Assembly (NCBI GenBank): GCA_963697285.1
Contig: CAVONI010000012.1
Location: forward strand, 558,001-622,000
Origin: JAEUQQ01 sp963697285
Lineage (GTDB): Bacteria > Acidobacteriota > Vicinamibacteria > Vicinamibacterales > JAFNAJ01
DNA length: 64,000 bases
Direction of reading: 5' to 3'
Shown here: in pieces, positions 30,379 to 40,040 of the stretch
Position numbering within the stretch: the stretch's first letter is position 1
Layout of the letters: each line of letters opens with the position of its first letter
Notes under the pieces: generated by a model
Databases searched by the model: none
What the model was told of the DNA's origin: nothing
Seen by the model: only the letters and a program-made list of their open reading frames with translations
Position numbers and translations under genes: made by a program

Positions 30379-32652
30379 TCACCGCATCCAGTCGAGGTCC
30401 ATGGTGATGCCCACCTGGAACGTGCGCGGCGCGAGCCAGATCTGGAACTCGCCCGGCACGGGCGAACCATCGGCACGCCGCAGGAAGATGTCGCTCGTGT
30501 CGAAGAGGTTGTCGACCTGCGCGTAGAGGTTGAAGGCATGGCCCTGTCGCGTCTTGAACTGCTTGGCGACCTGCGCGTAGAAGACCGAGTAGCCCGGGCG
30601 ATACGTGCCATCAGTCGCCGGTGGCACGTCGCCGAGCACCTGTCCGCGCACGTTCGCGCGGAGGCCGAGCTTCGATGACGTCCACAGCAGTTTCAGGACG
30701 GCGCTGTGGTTCTCGAACCCGCCGATCTCGTTGCCCTGGTCGTCTTCGCGACGGTTGTAGGAGTACGACACGCTCGGCGTGAAGCCCCCCGGCAGCGACA
30801 TCGAGGCCGTCACGTTCGCGCCCCGCGAGTGGTACTCGCGCAGGTTCACGTAGGTGAACGGCAGGGTGCTGAGATCGAACGTGATGCCGTCATGGATCGC
30901 CGCCTGGTAGAGGTCGAGCGACACCTGCACGCGCGAACTCGAGTACGCGTAGCCGAGGTTGATCGTGTCCGAGGACTCCGGCGTGAGGTTCGGATTCCCG
31001 ACGAACGAGGGCGGCGTGTAGAGGTACAGCTCGTTGAAGTACGGAGGGCGGAACCCGTGACCGTAGCTCCCGCGCAGGCGGTGCTGGTCGGCGATCGCGA
31101 ACACGGCGTTCACCTTGGGGCTCCACTCGCTGCCGAAATCGGAGTAGTCGTCGTACCGCACGCCGGCCGCAAGACGAAGCCGCGGCGTCACGGCTACCTC
31201 CTGCTGGAACCACAGCACGTTGATGTCACGTTCAGGGTCGGTCACCGACAGCGTCCCGCGACGGAGTTTCTCATCGCGCCGCTCGACGCCGACCTGCAGG
31301 GGGTGCTGCCGGCCGAAGGCCGACCAATCGTGCCGCCCCGACACCTTGAGTTCCTGGTTCCACTCGCGCCAGGGGGCCTGCGGCACGACGCGCCCGCCGA
31401 CGCTGAACACGCGGGTTTCGTCGCGCGCGTACTTGCCGTACGTGTACGACGCGGTGAGGAAGGTGCTCGGAGACACCTGCACGTCGAACTGCGGCATCAC
31501 CGACTGCCTGATCAGCGTCCGCTGCGAGTCGTAGACGGTCGCAGGCAACTGCGTGGCGCCCGAGAAGAAGTAATTCTCGATGTCGCGGTTCGACTGGTCG
31601 GCGAACACCCGCGCGACGATGCGCTCGCCGAGCTTGACATCGGCGTTGACGTCGGCGTTCCACCACGTGCTCTCGGGCTGTCCGATCGTCTGCGGGTTCG
31701 ACTCGCTCAGGTCGAATCCGTCGTACTGGCGGTAGCCTCCGCTTCCGCCGATCCCTCCGCGCGTCCCACGCCAGCCGAGTGCGCCTGTCCCGCGGAAGTC
31801 GCCATAGGAGCCGCCGCTCAGCGTAGACGTGGCGTAGACCCCGGGGACGGTGGACCGGCGCGTGATGAAGTTGATGACGCCACCGAGGGCGTCCGACCCG
31901 TAGAGCGCCGAGCTCGCGCCTTTCACGACCTCGACGCGATCCACGCCCGAGAGCGTGAGGTCTTCGAGATTGAGGTTGCCGTTGGCGTCCCTGCCGAGAT
32001 AACGACGACCGTCAATCAGCACGAGCACGCCGCTGTTCGGGATGCCGTTGATCGACACGTGTCCCTGTCCGCCACCGGCCTGCACCTGGATGCCGGCGCC
32101 GGACTGTTCGATGAGCAGGTCCTTGGCGGTGCGCGCGCCCGTGTCGGCGATCTGCCCCCGGTCGATCAGTACCGTGGCGTCGGCGACGTCGAGCAGCAAC
32201 TGCTCGCGCCGGCTTGCGGTCGTCACCGTCACCTCGGACGAGAACTGCACCAGGGTCATCTTGAGTTCGAGTGCCTGCTCGGCGCCCGCGGCGAGCGCGA
32301 CGCCACGGCGTCCGGTGTCGGCGAACCCCGGAAACTCGGCGCGGACGTCGTACGTCCCGGCAGCGAGCGCCGGGAACTCCGCGCGTCCGTCCGCGTCGGT
32401 GACGAGGCGTGTGATCGCCTCGCTCGCAGCCATGCGGACCGACACGGTCGCCCCGGGGACCACGCCCGACGTGTCGACCACCGTGACGGTGAGCTTCGCA
32501 GTGCTGGCCGGCGACTGGGCCGAGAGGTTCGTGAACGAGAGGCTGGCGACGACGGCGGACGTCGCCGCCACGCGAGCCAGGGCAGCGAGGCCGCGTGTGA
32601 CGCCGGCGAGCACACCGACACGCGGAGCGGGAAGGCGAAGTGTGGAAGTCAT
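30379..32652 (-). CDS. TonB-dependent receptor with carboxypeptidase-regulatory domain
   Basis: The product is 757 aa and intact. A signal sequence is followed by an Ig-like regulatory domain (LTVTVVDTSGVVPGATVSV, YDVRAEFPGF). The plug runs from about 140 (VDRGQIADTGARTAKDLLIE, VLIDGRRYLG, VEVVKGASSALYGSDALGGV then INFITRR), and the barrel fills the rest, ending in aromatic FQVGITMDLDWMR. The plug resembles BtuB/FepA-type siderophore and vitamin receptors more than Oar. The substrate is unknown. Convergent with the antiporter gene; 200 bases of apparently empty DNA separate its start from the next gene. Confidence 0.9.
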   Translation of the reverse strand: MTSTLRLPAPRVGVLAGVTRGLAALARVAATSAVVASLSFTNLSAQSPASTAKLTVTVVDTSGVVPGATVSVRMAASEAITRLVTDADGRAEFPALAAGTYDVRAEFPGFADTGRRGVALAAGAEQALELKMTLVQFSSEVTVTTASRREQLLLDVADATVLIDRGQIADTGARTAKDLLIEQSGAGIQVQAGGGQGHVSINGIPNSGVLVLIDGRRYLGRDANGNLNLEDLTLSGVDRVEVVKGASSALYGSDALGGVINFITRRSTVPGVYATSTLSGGSYGDFRGTGALGWRGTRGGIGGSGGYRQYDGFDLSESNPQTIGQPESTWWNADVNADVKLGERIVARVFADQSNRDIENYFFSGATQLPATVYDSQRTLIRQSVMPQFDVQVSPSTFLTASYTYGKYARDETRVFSVGGRVVPQAPWREWNQELKVSGRHDWSAFGRQHPLQVGVERRDEKLRRGTLSVTDPERDINVLWFQQEVAVTPRLRLAAGVRYDDYSDFGSEWSPKVNAVFAIADQHRLRGSYGHGFRPPYFNELYLYTPPSFVGNPNLTPESSDTINLGYAYSSSRVQVSLDLYQAAIHDGITFDLSTLPFTYVNLREYHSRGANVTASMSLPGGFTPSVSYSYNRREDDQGNEIGGFENHSAVLKLLWTSSKLGLRANVRGQVLGDVPPATDGTYRPGYSVFYAQVAKQFKTRQGHAFNLYAQVDNLFDTSDIFLRRADGSPVPGEFQIWLAPRTFQVGITMDLDWMR

Positions 32653-32853
32653 AGGTGGATCCGAGTATCCGGGCAGAACGGGTCCGCTTCAACATTTTTC
32701 GGATCGCCCGGACCACCGGGCGCGCGCGACGGCCCATCGGACGCCGGCGTGCTTCATCGGTCGACCACGGCCCCGGCCCTACTGTCGCGACCGAGTCGGC
32801 CCGCATCCGCGCCGGGCACGCGCAGCGTGACCTCGTCCGGCGACCCGCAGGGA

Positions 32854-34473
32854 TCACCGGGGGCTGGAGCGTCTGAAGACGCGTTCGAGCAGGCGGGACG
32901 CTGACTCGACCGTTTGGACCGGGGGGCCGAACCGCTCGGCCGCCAGAGTCACCAGGCCCTCGGCGGTGTCGGCCAGGCGGGGTTCGACCGCGACATCGCT
33001 CGCGGTCAACACCACCAGGTGGATATCGTGGTCGTGTCGTGTCGCCGAGAGTGCCGACAGCAGGCGCTCGACGGTGTCGCCGTGTGCCCGAACGCTGAAG
33101 TCCGCGCGAATCATCACGAAGGTCGTCGAACTGACGCGTTCCCCAGCAGCATGGACGGCCCTCACCTTGCGCTCGATGCCTGCGGCGTCCTCGAGGAGAC
33201 GAAGAGACACGACCGAGGACGGGTCGATGCGCGGCGCGTAGTAGAGGATTGGCCCGGCGACGTAGTCGGGATAGAACACCACTGTGTCGCCGGGGCGCCA
33301 GGTCCGCTCGATCCGGCTCGCGGCCTCGCGCCACGGCTCGACCGCCGTCCACGCGCCACCCTGCACCCAGTCGGCGATCCACGCACTGCACACGACGACC
33401 ACTGCCACGGCGCCGGCCACTCGGACGAGAGCCCGCCGATACGTGGCGAGCAGCAGTGCGATGCCGCTCGCGGCGGGCACAAGCGCAATGAACGCCGTGC
33501 GCGGCCAGAACACCGGGAACACCAACGAACCCGCCACGAGCCCCGCCAGGTACAGGGCCGCCGCGGCGACGAGGGCGACGCCGAGGCGGCGATCGCCAGG
33601 TCCCCCGTCGGTCGATCGCCGCAGCGGGGCGGCCACCGCGACCGCGGCCGCCGCCATCAATGCCGCGCCGGTCGCCCCTGCGAGCGGCCAGGCGATCCGA
33701 TCGGTGCCTGCCACGACGCGCAGTACGCCCACGATCACGGGGAGCGTCGGCTCCGGCATCCACCACTGCGCATGGGCGCCGCGCTGCAGCCAGACCGAGG
33801 CCCCTGTGGCGAGCGTCGCAACCAGGGCCGGAGGCACCAGGACGCCAGTCCAGGCCCCGAGGTCACCTGCCCGGGCCGGCCGGGTCGCGGCACACACCAG
33901 GATGAGCGCAGGCACGAGCATGACGGCCGTGGGATGCGTTGCCAGGGCCACCGACAGCGTCACCGATAGCGCGACCCGCAGCGAGCGGCGTTCGAGGGCA
34001 TCAGGCCGGGAGACGATCGCGAACGCCACGGCCGCGCACGCCACCACCAGCCCGTAACCGCGGATCTCGAGTCCATAGCGCAGCATGATCGGCGAACAGG
34101 CCAGCAGGACGCCCGCGAGAACCGCCGCACTTCCCGATCGTGCCCACAGTCCTTGCATCGTGGCCCCAACGGTCGCCAGGGCCAGCACCATCGAGGGAAG
34201 TCGCAGGAACCAGACGCTGTCGTCGATCAGTCTCCACAGCGACAGCCCGAGGTGATACGGCAGCATCTGCGCAACGACGCCACGCAGCCAGGCCTGTCCA
34301 TGCGTGCGACAGCAGGCGTCCACTGACGCATATTCATCGAGCCAGAGGTCCCGCCCCAGCCCCATCCCTCGCAGCACGATCGCGAGTCCCCCGACGGCGA
34401 GTCCGGATACGATGACGAGCCGCCGCCTCGATGTGCCCGCCGCGGGCCGGGGGTGTGCGCCGTGACTCGTCAT
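32854..34473 (-). CDS. Membrane glycosyltransferase (ArnT/PMT-like, GT39/GT83 type)
   Basis: The product is 539 aa. ATG 34473 was chosen because the first membrane helix follows (LVIVSGLAVGGLAIVLRGMG). The next segment GLGRDLWLDEYASVD carries the acidic residues typical of the first periplasmic loop in polyprenyl-phosphate-sugar-dependent transferases. About 10-12 hydrophobic helices follow, then a soluble C-terminal domain of about 130 aa. It should move a sugar from a lipid carrier to a glycan or lipid on the outer face. Its start codon lies two bases from the divergent AGE gene of the polymer operon. Confidence 0.75.
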   Translation of the reverse strand: MTSHGAHPRPAAGTSRRRLVIVSGLAVGGLAIVLRGMGLGRDLWLDEYASVDACCRTHGQAWLRGVVAQMLPYHLGLSLWRLIDDSVWFLRLPSMVLALATVGATMQGLWARSGSAAVLAGVLLACSPIMLRYGLEIRGYGLVVACAAVAFAIVSRPDALERRSLRVALSVTLSVALATHPTAVMLVPALILVCAATRPARAGDLGAWTGVLVPPALVATLATGASVWLQRGAHAQWWMPEPTLPVIVGVLRVVAGTDRIAWPLAGATGAALMAAAAVAVAAPLRRSTDGGPGDRRLGVALVAAAALYLAGLVAGSLVFPVFWPRTAFIALVPAASGIALLLATYRRALVRVAGAVAVVVVCSAWIADWVQGGAWTAVEPWREAASRIERTWRPGDTVVFYPDYVAGPILYYAPRIDPSSVVSLRLLEDAAGIERKVRAVHAAGERVSSTTFVMIRADFSVRAHGDTVERLLSALSATRHDHDIHLVVLTASDVAVEPRLADTAEGLVTLAAERFGPPVQTVESASRLLERVFRRSSPR

Positions 34474-34475
34474 CG

Positions 34476-35843
34476 ATGAACTCTTCGCTCCGCGGTCGAC
34501 TCGTGGCTGTCTCGATGTGCTGTGCGCTCGCTGTCGGCAACGCGCGGGCCGCTGCCAGCGCGGACACCTACCTGGCCTCGTGCCGTCTGGCTCCCCAACT
34601 CGCGGACGACGTCCAACACCACGTGCTACCGTTCTGGCTTCACACGGTCGACGAGCAGCACGGCGGCTACATCGTCGAACGCGCGGTCGATGCCAATGCC
34701 CGCGGCGCAACGAGGCAACTCGTCACGCACGCCCGGCTGCTGTGGGGCTTTGCCCGCGCCCACCGCGCGGGAATCGACGGCCCCGATGACAGGTATCTGC
34801 GGGCGGCCGACACGGGCTATCGATTCCTTGCCGACCACTTCCTGGATGCAGCGCACGGCGGATACTACTGGATGACCGACCGGGCGGGCCACCCCGTCGA
34901 TCGGCGCAAGGTGCTGTATGGGCAGGCGTTCGTGATGTACGCGCTCGCGGAGTACTACCGTGCGAGCGGCAATGCGGCGGCACTCGACGACGCGCACCGG
35001 CTGTTCGCGGCACTCGAGCGCCACGCGCGCGACCGCGTGCACGGCGGCTGGATCGAACACTTCGAGGCAGATTGGCGGCCGATCCTGGCGCCGCAGCGGT
35101 ACCTTCTCGTCGAAGTCGCGGGACTCAAGAGCGCCAACACCCACCTGCACCTGATGGAGGCACTCACCGACCTGGCCGAACTCACACCATCGCCCCAGGT
35201 CACTGGCGCCCTGCGCGACGTCCTGGCGATCAATGCGCGGGTGTTCTTCAGCTCACCCGCGCACCCGGTCAGCCACGTGTCACGGGATTGGTCGGCCCCG
35301 CCGCGCGCGTGGAGACCCCGTGCCGTCGCGGAGGCCGTGCGTCGCCTCGCGTTCGGCGGCGCACGCATCTCGTACGGGCACAATGTCGAGTTCGCCTGGA
35401 TGGCGCGTCGCGCCGAATCGGCGCTGGGCATGACTGCCGACTGGGCGGCCTTCGATGCCTTCCTCGGGCACGCGCTCGCCTACGGCTTCGATCATGCGCG
35501 CGGCGGGCTCTACGACGCCGGCTTCGGGTCAAGCACCGCATGGTTCACCGACAAGCTGTGGTGGCCGCAGGCCGAACTGCTGATGGCGCTGACCATGGCC
35601 GACGAACGGCGCCCCAGCCGGTCGTACACGCGAGCACTGGGCCGGCAGATCGAGTGGATCGTCGGCGTGCAGGCCGATCCGCAGACCCGCGTCTGGCGAA
35701 GCGCGCTGAGCGCGAACGGCGACGACGCCGACCCGCGGCTCGCCTACGACTGGAAGACGACCTACCACGACCTGCGTGCGAGCCTGACATATCTGGGGCA
35801 CTGTGGGCGCATCCGCTTGTCGATGCTGCAAGCCTCCCGATAG
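34476..35843 (+). CDS. AGE-family epimerase/isomerase with signal peptide
   Basis: The product is 455 aa from ATG 34476. The N-terminus LVAVSMCCALAVGNARAAAS looks like a signal peptide. The rest fits the N-acylglucosamine 2-epimerase (alpha/alpha-6 barrel) family: HHVLPFWLHTVDEQHGGYIV, HARLLWGFARAHR, DAAHGGYYWMTD, KVLYGQAFVMYALAEYY and KLWWPQAELLMAL. Catalytic-type histidines are present (SYGHNVEFAWM). AGE enzymes are normally cytosolic, so export is odd. It is the first gene of the plus-strand polymer operon. Confidence 0.85.
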   Translation: MNSSLRGRLVAVSMCCALAVGNARAAASADTYLASCRLAPQLADDVQHHVLPFWLHTVDEQHGGYIVERAVDANARGATRQLVTHARLLWGFARAHRAGIDGPDDRYLRAADTGYRFLADHFLDAAHGGYYWMTDRAGHPVDRRKVLYGQAFVMYALAEYYRASGNAAALDDAHRLFAALERHARDRVHGGWIEHFEADWRPILAPQRYLLVEVAGLKSANTHLHLMEALTDLAELTPSPQVTGALRDVLAINARVFFSSPAHPVSHVSRDWSAPPRAWRPRAVAEAVRRLAFGGARISYGHNVEFAWMARRAESALGMTADWAAFDAFLGHALAYGFDHARGGLYDAGFGSSTAWFTDKLWWPQAELLMALTMADERRPSRSYTRALGRQIEWIVGVQADPQTRVWRSALSANGDDADPRLAYDWKTTYHDLRASLTYLGHCGRIRLSMLQASR

Positions 35844-35855
35844 AATGCGGCCCGC

Positions 35856-36270
35856 ATGTCAGGCACGCCCCAGTCTCTCGAACTGAATCCCGATGTCGTG
35901 TGCAGCCCGCTCGCCGAAGGCGGCGTGCTGTTCGATCTCGCCACCAAGCAGGTACTACGCGCTGAACAGCACGGGGATGCTCATCTGGCAGGCCCTCGAG
36001 GATGGCGCCTCGTTCGACCCCGTGTTGGTGCTGGTCGAGCGCCGCTACCCGGAGACGTCCTCCGATGCGCTCGGCGTGCGCGAGTTCGGCACGCAACTCG
36101 TCGCCCTCGGGCTTGCGCAGGGCGCGAGCGGCGGCAGCGCGCCCGAGTCACCCGCCGCGCCCCTGGCGTTTCCGTCGACCTGGGCATCGCCCGAGGTGAC
36201 ACCGCATGGCCGGCCGCTCTCGAAGGTCATCCTGTCGCCGTTCGATCCCACCGTGCCGGTCCCGGAGTGA
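35856..36270 (+). pseudogene. PqqD-like peptide-recognition protein, frame shifted by one base
   Basis: From ATG 35856 the frame gives LELNPDVVCSPLAEGGVLFD then LATK; after one extra base near 35947-35952 it continues RYYALNSTGMLIWQALEDGA to TGA 36270. Joined, this is a PqqD/lasso-B1-type domain (strand, LFDL.T..YYALN.TG..IW, helix, QLVALGLAQ) plus a Pro-rich tail of about 50 aa, total about 137 aa. PqqD-like domains bind leader peptides of ribosomal peptides. The next gene overlaps its stop (GTGA). Because the neighbours are intact, a sequence error is possible. Confidence 0.8.
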
Positions 36271-37301
36271 CGCGTCGCGTGCCGGACGCTGCCGTGACGG
36301 GGTCGTCGGCAGTCGAGTCGCAGGTGCTGGTCCTGCCATGGCTGACCGCGAGCGTGAGCGTGGCTGACGCAGGCTGGATGTCGCAGGTGCGTGCAGCGAC
36401 GGTGAAGTACGCGCGCGGCGACGACAGCCGTCAACGGGCCGCCTCCATCGCCGTCACGGCGTGCACGGACGCCTCGACAGCCTGCGCACGGGCAATCTTC
36501 GAGGCGCCATCTGTCGAGTACCAATTCGTGCGTGGATGTGTCACCGACGACCTCTCGGTGTTCGCCACGGCAGACGGGTCGCTGGCACGCCTCGCGCACG
36601 CGACCCGGCACATCGACCTGGCGCTCACGCCGGCGGTCTTCGTGGCACCGTATTCGACGTGGCCCGACCTGTTCGCCGCGCCGCTCGCCGAACTCTGGCG
36701 CGACGGCGGCTGCTACCCGCTGCACGCCGCCGCGGTCACCCTCGGTACACACACGGTGCTCATCGTCGGGTCGTCGGGCGCGGGCAAGACCACGACCGCG
36801 CTCGCCCTGCTGCAGGGCGGCGCCACGTGGCGCGCCGACGACAAGGTCCTGCTGGCGACCCGCGACGAGGCGGTGCGCGGTGTCAGCCTGTATCGCAACA
36901 CCAACGTCGCCCCGACGACCATCGGCGCGTTTTCGTCGCTCGGGTTTGCACACGACCGGCCGCCGCTCGACGAGACCAACGACAAGCGGGCGTGCATGCT
37001 CGACGAGGTGACGACAGCGGTCGACCTGCGACCGTTCACACCGACTGCGGTGCTGTTTCCCGCGCAGACAGGTGCGTTGCAGACCCGCATGGTCCGCATC
37101 GACGAAACGACCGCGCTGCTGCGTCTCGCGGGACAGAGCCCGATGTCACCGGTGCGTCGGCGCGCGCGGGCACAGCACGAGATGCTGTGCCGCGTGGCGT
37201 CGACTCTGCCGGCGTATGCCCTCGAGGCTGGCACCGACGTGCTCACAGCTCCCGCGGACGTCGCGGGTCGCGTGTTCGACGATCTCGGCCGGCACCTGTA
37301 G
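36267..37301 (+). CDS. HPr-kinase-like P-loop protein
   Basis: The product is 344 aa from GTG 36267, overlapping the PqqD stop. A P-loop GSSGAGKTTTALALLQGGA begins near residue 168, preceded by GCYPLHAAAVTLG (the L[HV]..AV pattern of HprK-like Ser kinases) and followed by WRADDKVLL. The N-terminal half lacks the HprK sensor domain. Such truncated HprK-like proteins occur next to PqqD-like and B2 proteins in lasso-peptide and other RiPP loci, where some phosphorylate the precursor peptide. Its target here is unknown. Confidence 0.85.
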   Translation: MTRRVPDAAVTGSSAVESQVLVLPWLTASVSVADAGWMSQVRAATVKYARGDDSRQRAASIAVTACTDASTACARAIFEAPSVEYQFVRGCVTDDLSVFATADGSLARLAHATRHIDLALTPAVFVAPYSTWPDLFAAPLAELWRDGGCYPLHAAAVTLGTHTVLIVGSSGAGKTTTALALLQGGATWRADDKVLLATRDEAVRGVSLYRNTNVAPTTIGAFSSLGFAHDRPPLDETNDKRACMLDEVTTAVDLRPFTPTAVLFPAQTGALQTRMVRIDETTALLRLAGQSPMSPVRRRARAQHEMLCRVASTLPAYALEAGTDVLTAPADVAGRVFDDLGRHL

Positions 37302-37310
37302 CGACACGCG

Positions 37311-38210
37311 ATGAGCGGGCTGCGCGTCTCCGTGGTGATTCCGGTGTTCGACATGGCCGACACGATCGGCGCGTGCCTCGACGCGCTCCTCGCGCAGTCG
37401 TATCCGACGGCCCTCACCGAGATCCTCGTCGTCGACAACGGATCGACAGACAACACGCGGGCGGTCGTGCAGCGATATCCTGTGCGATACGTGATGGAGC
37501 CGACGCGGGGAGCCCCGTCGGCCCGCAACCGGGGAATCGCGGACGCCACGGGTGACCTCATCGCCTTCACCGACGCCGACTGCGTGCCCGCGCGCACGTG
37601 GCTGGCGAGACTCGCGGCAGCCGCAACGGCACAACAGGCCGATGTCGTCGCCGGCGGCCTCGCCGTCCTCGACCCGTCGAGTTCCCTGCTGGCCCGCTAC
37701 TCCGCCAGCATCGGGCAGTACGACCCGGATGTCTCGCTGCGGCATCCGCGTTATCCGTACGCCACCACGGCCAACGTGGCCATCCGTCGGTCGTTGCTCG
37801 AGGCGGCTGGCGGGTTCAACCCCGCGTTCACGACCTACGATGCGGCGGAGTTGTTCTGGCGGCTGTCGCAGCAGCATCCCGTCGGCTTCGTGGTGGAGCG
37901 GCGTGCCCTCGTGTTCTACCGGACGCGTGCAACCGTCGCGGCGCTCGCCGAGCAGAACTATCGGTACGGTCTCGGCTACGCGCGCTTCTGCTGCACGGTG
38001 CCCGACGCGGCCGACGTAGCGGCTCCCGCAGGGGTGGCACGACGATGGCGCCAGCGCCTCGCCTGCGGCTTCAGGCAGTTCTCGACCGATACCGGGGCCA
38101 GGCGGCGGGACATCGCCGGATTATGGGCACTGCACATCGTGCGCGAGACGGCACTTGCCGCAGGCACCATCGTGGGACACCGACGCTTCGTGCCGACCGC
38201 GGGGTCCTGA
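37311..38210 (+). CDS. Family 2 glycosyltransferase
   Basis: The product is 299 aa. The GT-A fold is clear: SVVIPVFDMADTIGACLDAL, EILVVDNGSTDNT, RNRGIADATGDLIAFTDADC (the DxD metal site is DAD) and the acceptor-side AELFWRLSQ. It should add one sugar from a nucleotide-sugar donor to a lipid-linked or peptide acceptor. It lies nine bases after the kinase-like gene and three bases before the B2-flippase gene. Confidence 0.9.
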   Translation: MSGLRVSVVIPVFDMADTIGACLDALLAQSYPTALTEILVVDNGSTDNTRAVVQRYPVRYVMEPTRGAPSARNRGIADATGDLIAFTDADCVPARTWLARLAAAATAQQADVVAGGLAVLDPSSSLLARYSASIGQYDPDVSLRHPRYPYATTANVAIRRSLLEAAGGFNPAFTTYDAAELFWRLSQQHPVGFVVERRALVFYRTRATVAALAEQNYRYGLGYARFCCTVPDAADVAAPAGVARRWRQRLACGFRQFSTDTGARRRDIAGLWALHIVRETALAAGTIVGHRRFVPTAGS

Positions 38211-38213
38211 CCC

Positions 38214-40040
38214 GTGGCCCCTCTCGTGCTCGCCAGGCGCATCCGCGCCAACGTCACGTCGCTCGACGACGTCGGCCTGCTCGCGCGTGTGAGCCTGGTG
38301 ATGGCCGTGATGCCGCTGCTGATCCGGCTGCCCGTGCCGCACCTGATGCGATGGCTCGACGCCGCGAGCACGTGGCTGTCTGTGCGAGATCCCGAGCGCG
38401 TTGCGCGCGTTGTGCGGTATTGCCGTGGCCTCGGGGGCCTGCACCTATGGGCCTTTCAGGACAACTGCGTGGCGCGCAGCCTTGCTCTCTTCACGCTCCT
38501 CAATCGGCGCGACGCGCCACTCGACGTGGTGTTCGGGGTGCGTGCGACCGCGTCGCCACGGGGTGCCGTTGCGCTGGGACGACGCCACGTGTGGCTCGAG
38601 ATGGACGGCGAGCCGCTGTTCGAAAGCGAGTCGATCAGTGACTACGTGGTATCGACACGGTATCGCTCAGGAGCCGTTCCCGCCGCGGCAGCCGTCGATC
38701 CGCGTCGGGCCGCCGAGCGTCGACTCATGTGGTCGGCCACCGTGGTCGGTGCGCTGGCGGTGGGCGTCACCGTTCTCGCCGGCGCGGCCCGCACCAAGGC
38801 CGTCGCCGTGATGCTCGGCCCGTGGGCGCTCGGCCTGCTCGGGCAACAAGCCACGCTCGCGGTGCTGCTGTCGTACGTCGCCTCGTTCGGGACGTCGGGA
38901 GGCACGACACGCTTCCTGAGCGAGGCTGTCGCCGCGGGCGACACGCAAGGGGCTGGTGACGTGGTGCGCACGTCGATCCTCGTGCAGGGCCTCGCATGCC
39001 TCGTGCTCGTCGTGCTCGTCGGCATGTTCGCCTCACCGCTGGCGTCGCTGGCATTCGGTCACCCTGCCGACGCGCGCTGGCTGCTGTGGCTGCTGCCTGC
39101 GGTACCCTTGACGGCGGTGACCGCGGTCTCGGCGTCGGTGCTGCGAGGGCACCGGCTCGTGGGCAGGCACAGTGCGGCACAGGCGGGTTCGGCGCTGACT
39201 GCGCTCGCGATCGTGGCCATGCTCACGACACGGCGCGAGCCGATGGTGGTCATGGTCATTCCCGCCCTCGTGGCGCTCGCCTCGGCGGTGGCGATGACCG
39301 GCGCGGCCTGGCCGCGACTCGTCGCCGCCTGGCACTCGGCGCCTGCTCGCGTCAATCGTCTCCTCGTGCGCCACATCGTGTCGTACGGTGCCGCGAACGT
39401 CGCCATGGCGGCCTGCACGGCTACGGCAACCGTGGTCGTCGGGCGCCTCCTCCTGGCCAACGGACGCGGCGAGGCGCTGGGGCACTTCTACGCGCTCACG
39501 ATGGGCGCCGACGTGCTGCTGAACCTCGCGCTGGGCGGATACCAGGCGCATTACTACCCCACCTTCTGCGCCGCCGCCGATCGGCCGGACGCCTCGTCCG
39601 TGCTCGGACGGCTCGTCCGCACGGCGGCGGGGTTCACGGTGCCTGTGCTCGCCATCACGACGATCGCGGCTCCCATCGCCGTGCCACTCCTCCTCAGTGC
39701 GCGCTTCCTTCCCATCGTCGACCTCGTCGGCCCGCTCGTCGTCGGGGTGTACCTGCGCGTGCTGGGCGCGATGCTGGGCATTCCGCTCCTCGCCCGTGGG
39801 CATCTGGCAATTGTGGTCGGGCTCCACGCCGCGTGGAGCCTCTCGCTCGTGGCGCTGTTCGTCTGGCTCGGCGTCGATGGCGGGGCCTCGAGCTGGGTCC
39901 TGGCGTTCGCGATCACCGCGGGGTTGCACGTCGTCGTGCTGACGACTGTCACGCACGCGTGGCTTCGGGTGCGGCTCGGGTGGGGAACCCTTGCCCTGGC
40001 GCTTGGAGGCGCCCTGCTGCTCGTGGGGCTGGCGCAATGA
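38214..40040 (+). CDS. Lasso-B2-type cysteine protease fused to polysaccharide flippase
   Basis: The product is 608 aa from GTG 38214. Residues 1-150 match the lasso-peptide B2/transglutaminase-like protease: LPVPHLMRWLDAASTWL, then DNCVARSLALFTLLNRR, DVVFGVRA and HVWLEMDGEPL, with a complete putative triad C85, H125, D131. From about 165 to the end is a Wzx/MATE-type flippase with 12 or so helices (LLSYVASFGTSGGTTRFLSE, VPLLLSARFLPIVDLVGPLV). There is no stop or restart between them. B2 proteins cut the leader from a precursor bound by PqqD-like B1; flippases export lipid-linked glycans. One polypeptide would couple both. Overlaps the next gene (ATGA). Confidence 0.85.
   Translation: MAPLVLARRIRANVTSLDDVGLLARVSLVMAVMPLLIRLPVPHLMRWLDAASTWLSVRDPERVARVVRYCRGLGGLHLWAFQDNCVARSLALFTLLNRRDAPLDVVFGVRATASPRGAVALGRRHVWLEMDGEPLFESESISDYVVSTRYRSGAVPAAAAVDPRRAAERRLMWSATVVGALAVGVTVLAGAARTKAVAVMLGPWALGLLGQQATLAVLLSYVASFGTSGGTTRFLSEAVAAGDTQGAGDVVRTSILVQGLACLVLVVLVGMFASPLASLAFGHPADARWLLWLLPAVPLTAVTAVSASVLRGHRLVGRHSAAQAGSALTALAIVAMLTTRREPMVVMVIPALVALASAVAMTGAAWPRLVAAWHSAPARVNRLLVRHIVSYGAANVAMAACTATATVVVGRLLLANGRGEALGHFYALTMGADVLLNLALGGYQAHYYPTFCAAADRPDASSVLGRLVRTAAGFTVPVLAITTIAAPIAVPLLLSARFLPIVDLVGPLVVGVYLRVLGAMLGIPLLARGHLAIVVGLHAAWSLSLVALFVWLGVDGGASSWVLAFAITAGLHVVVLTTVTHAWLRVRLGWGTLALALGGALLLVGLAQ

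Noticed and set aside
30706..32904. 732-codon plus-strand frame opposite the TonB receptor.
   Set aside because: A shadow: the minus strand encodes a complete receptor with all plug motifs.
36267..37301. Classical HPr kinase/phosphorylase of carbon control.
   Set aside because: The N-terminal sensor domain is absent and no HPr or PTS genes are nearby; the gene neighbourhood is RiPP/glycan.
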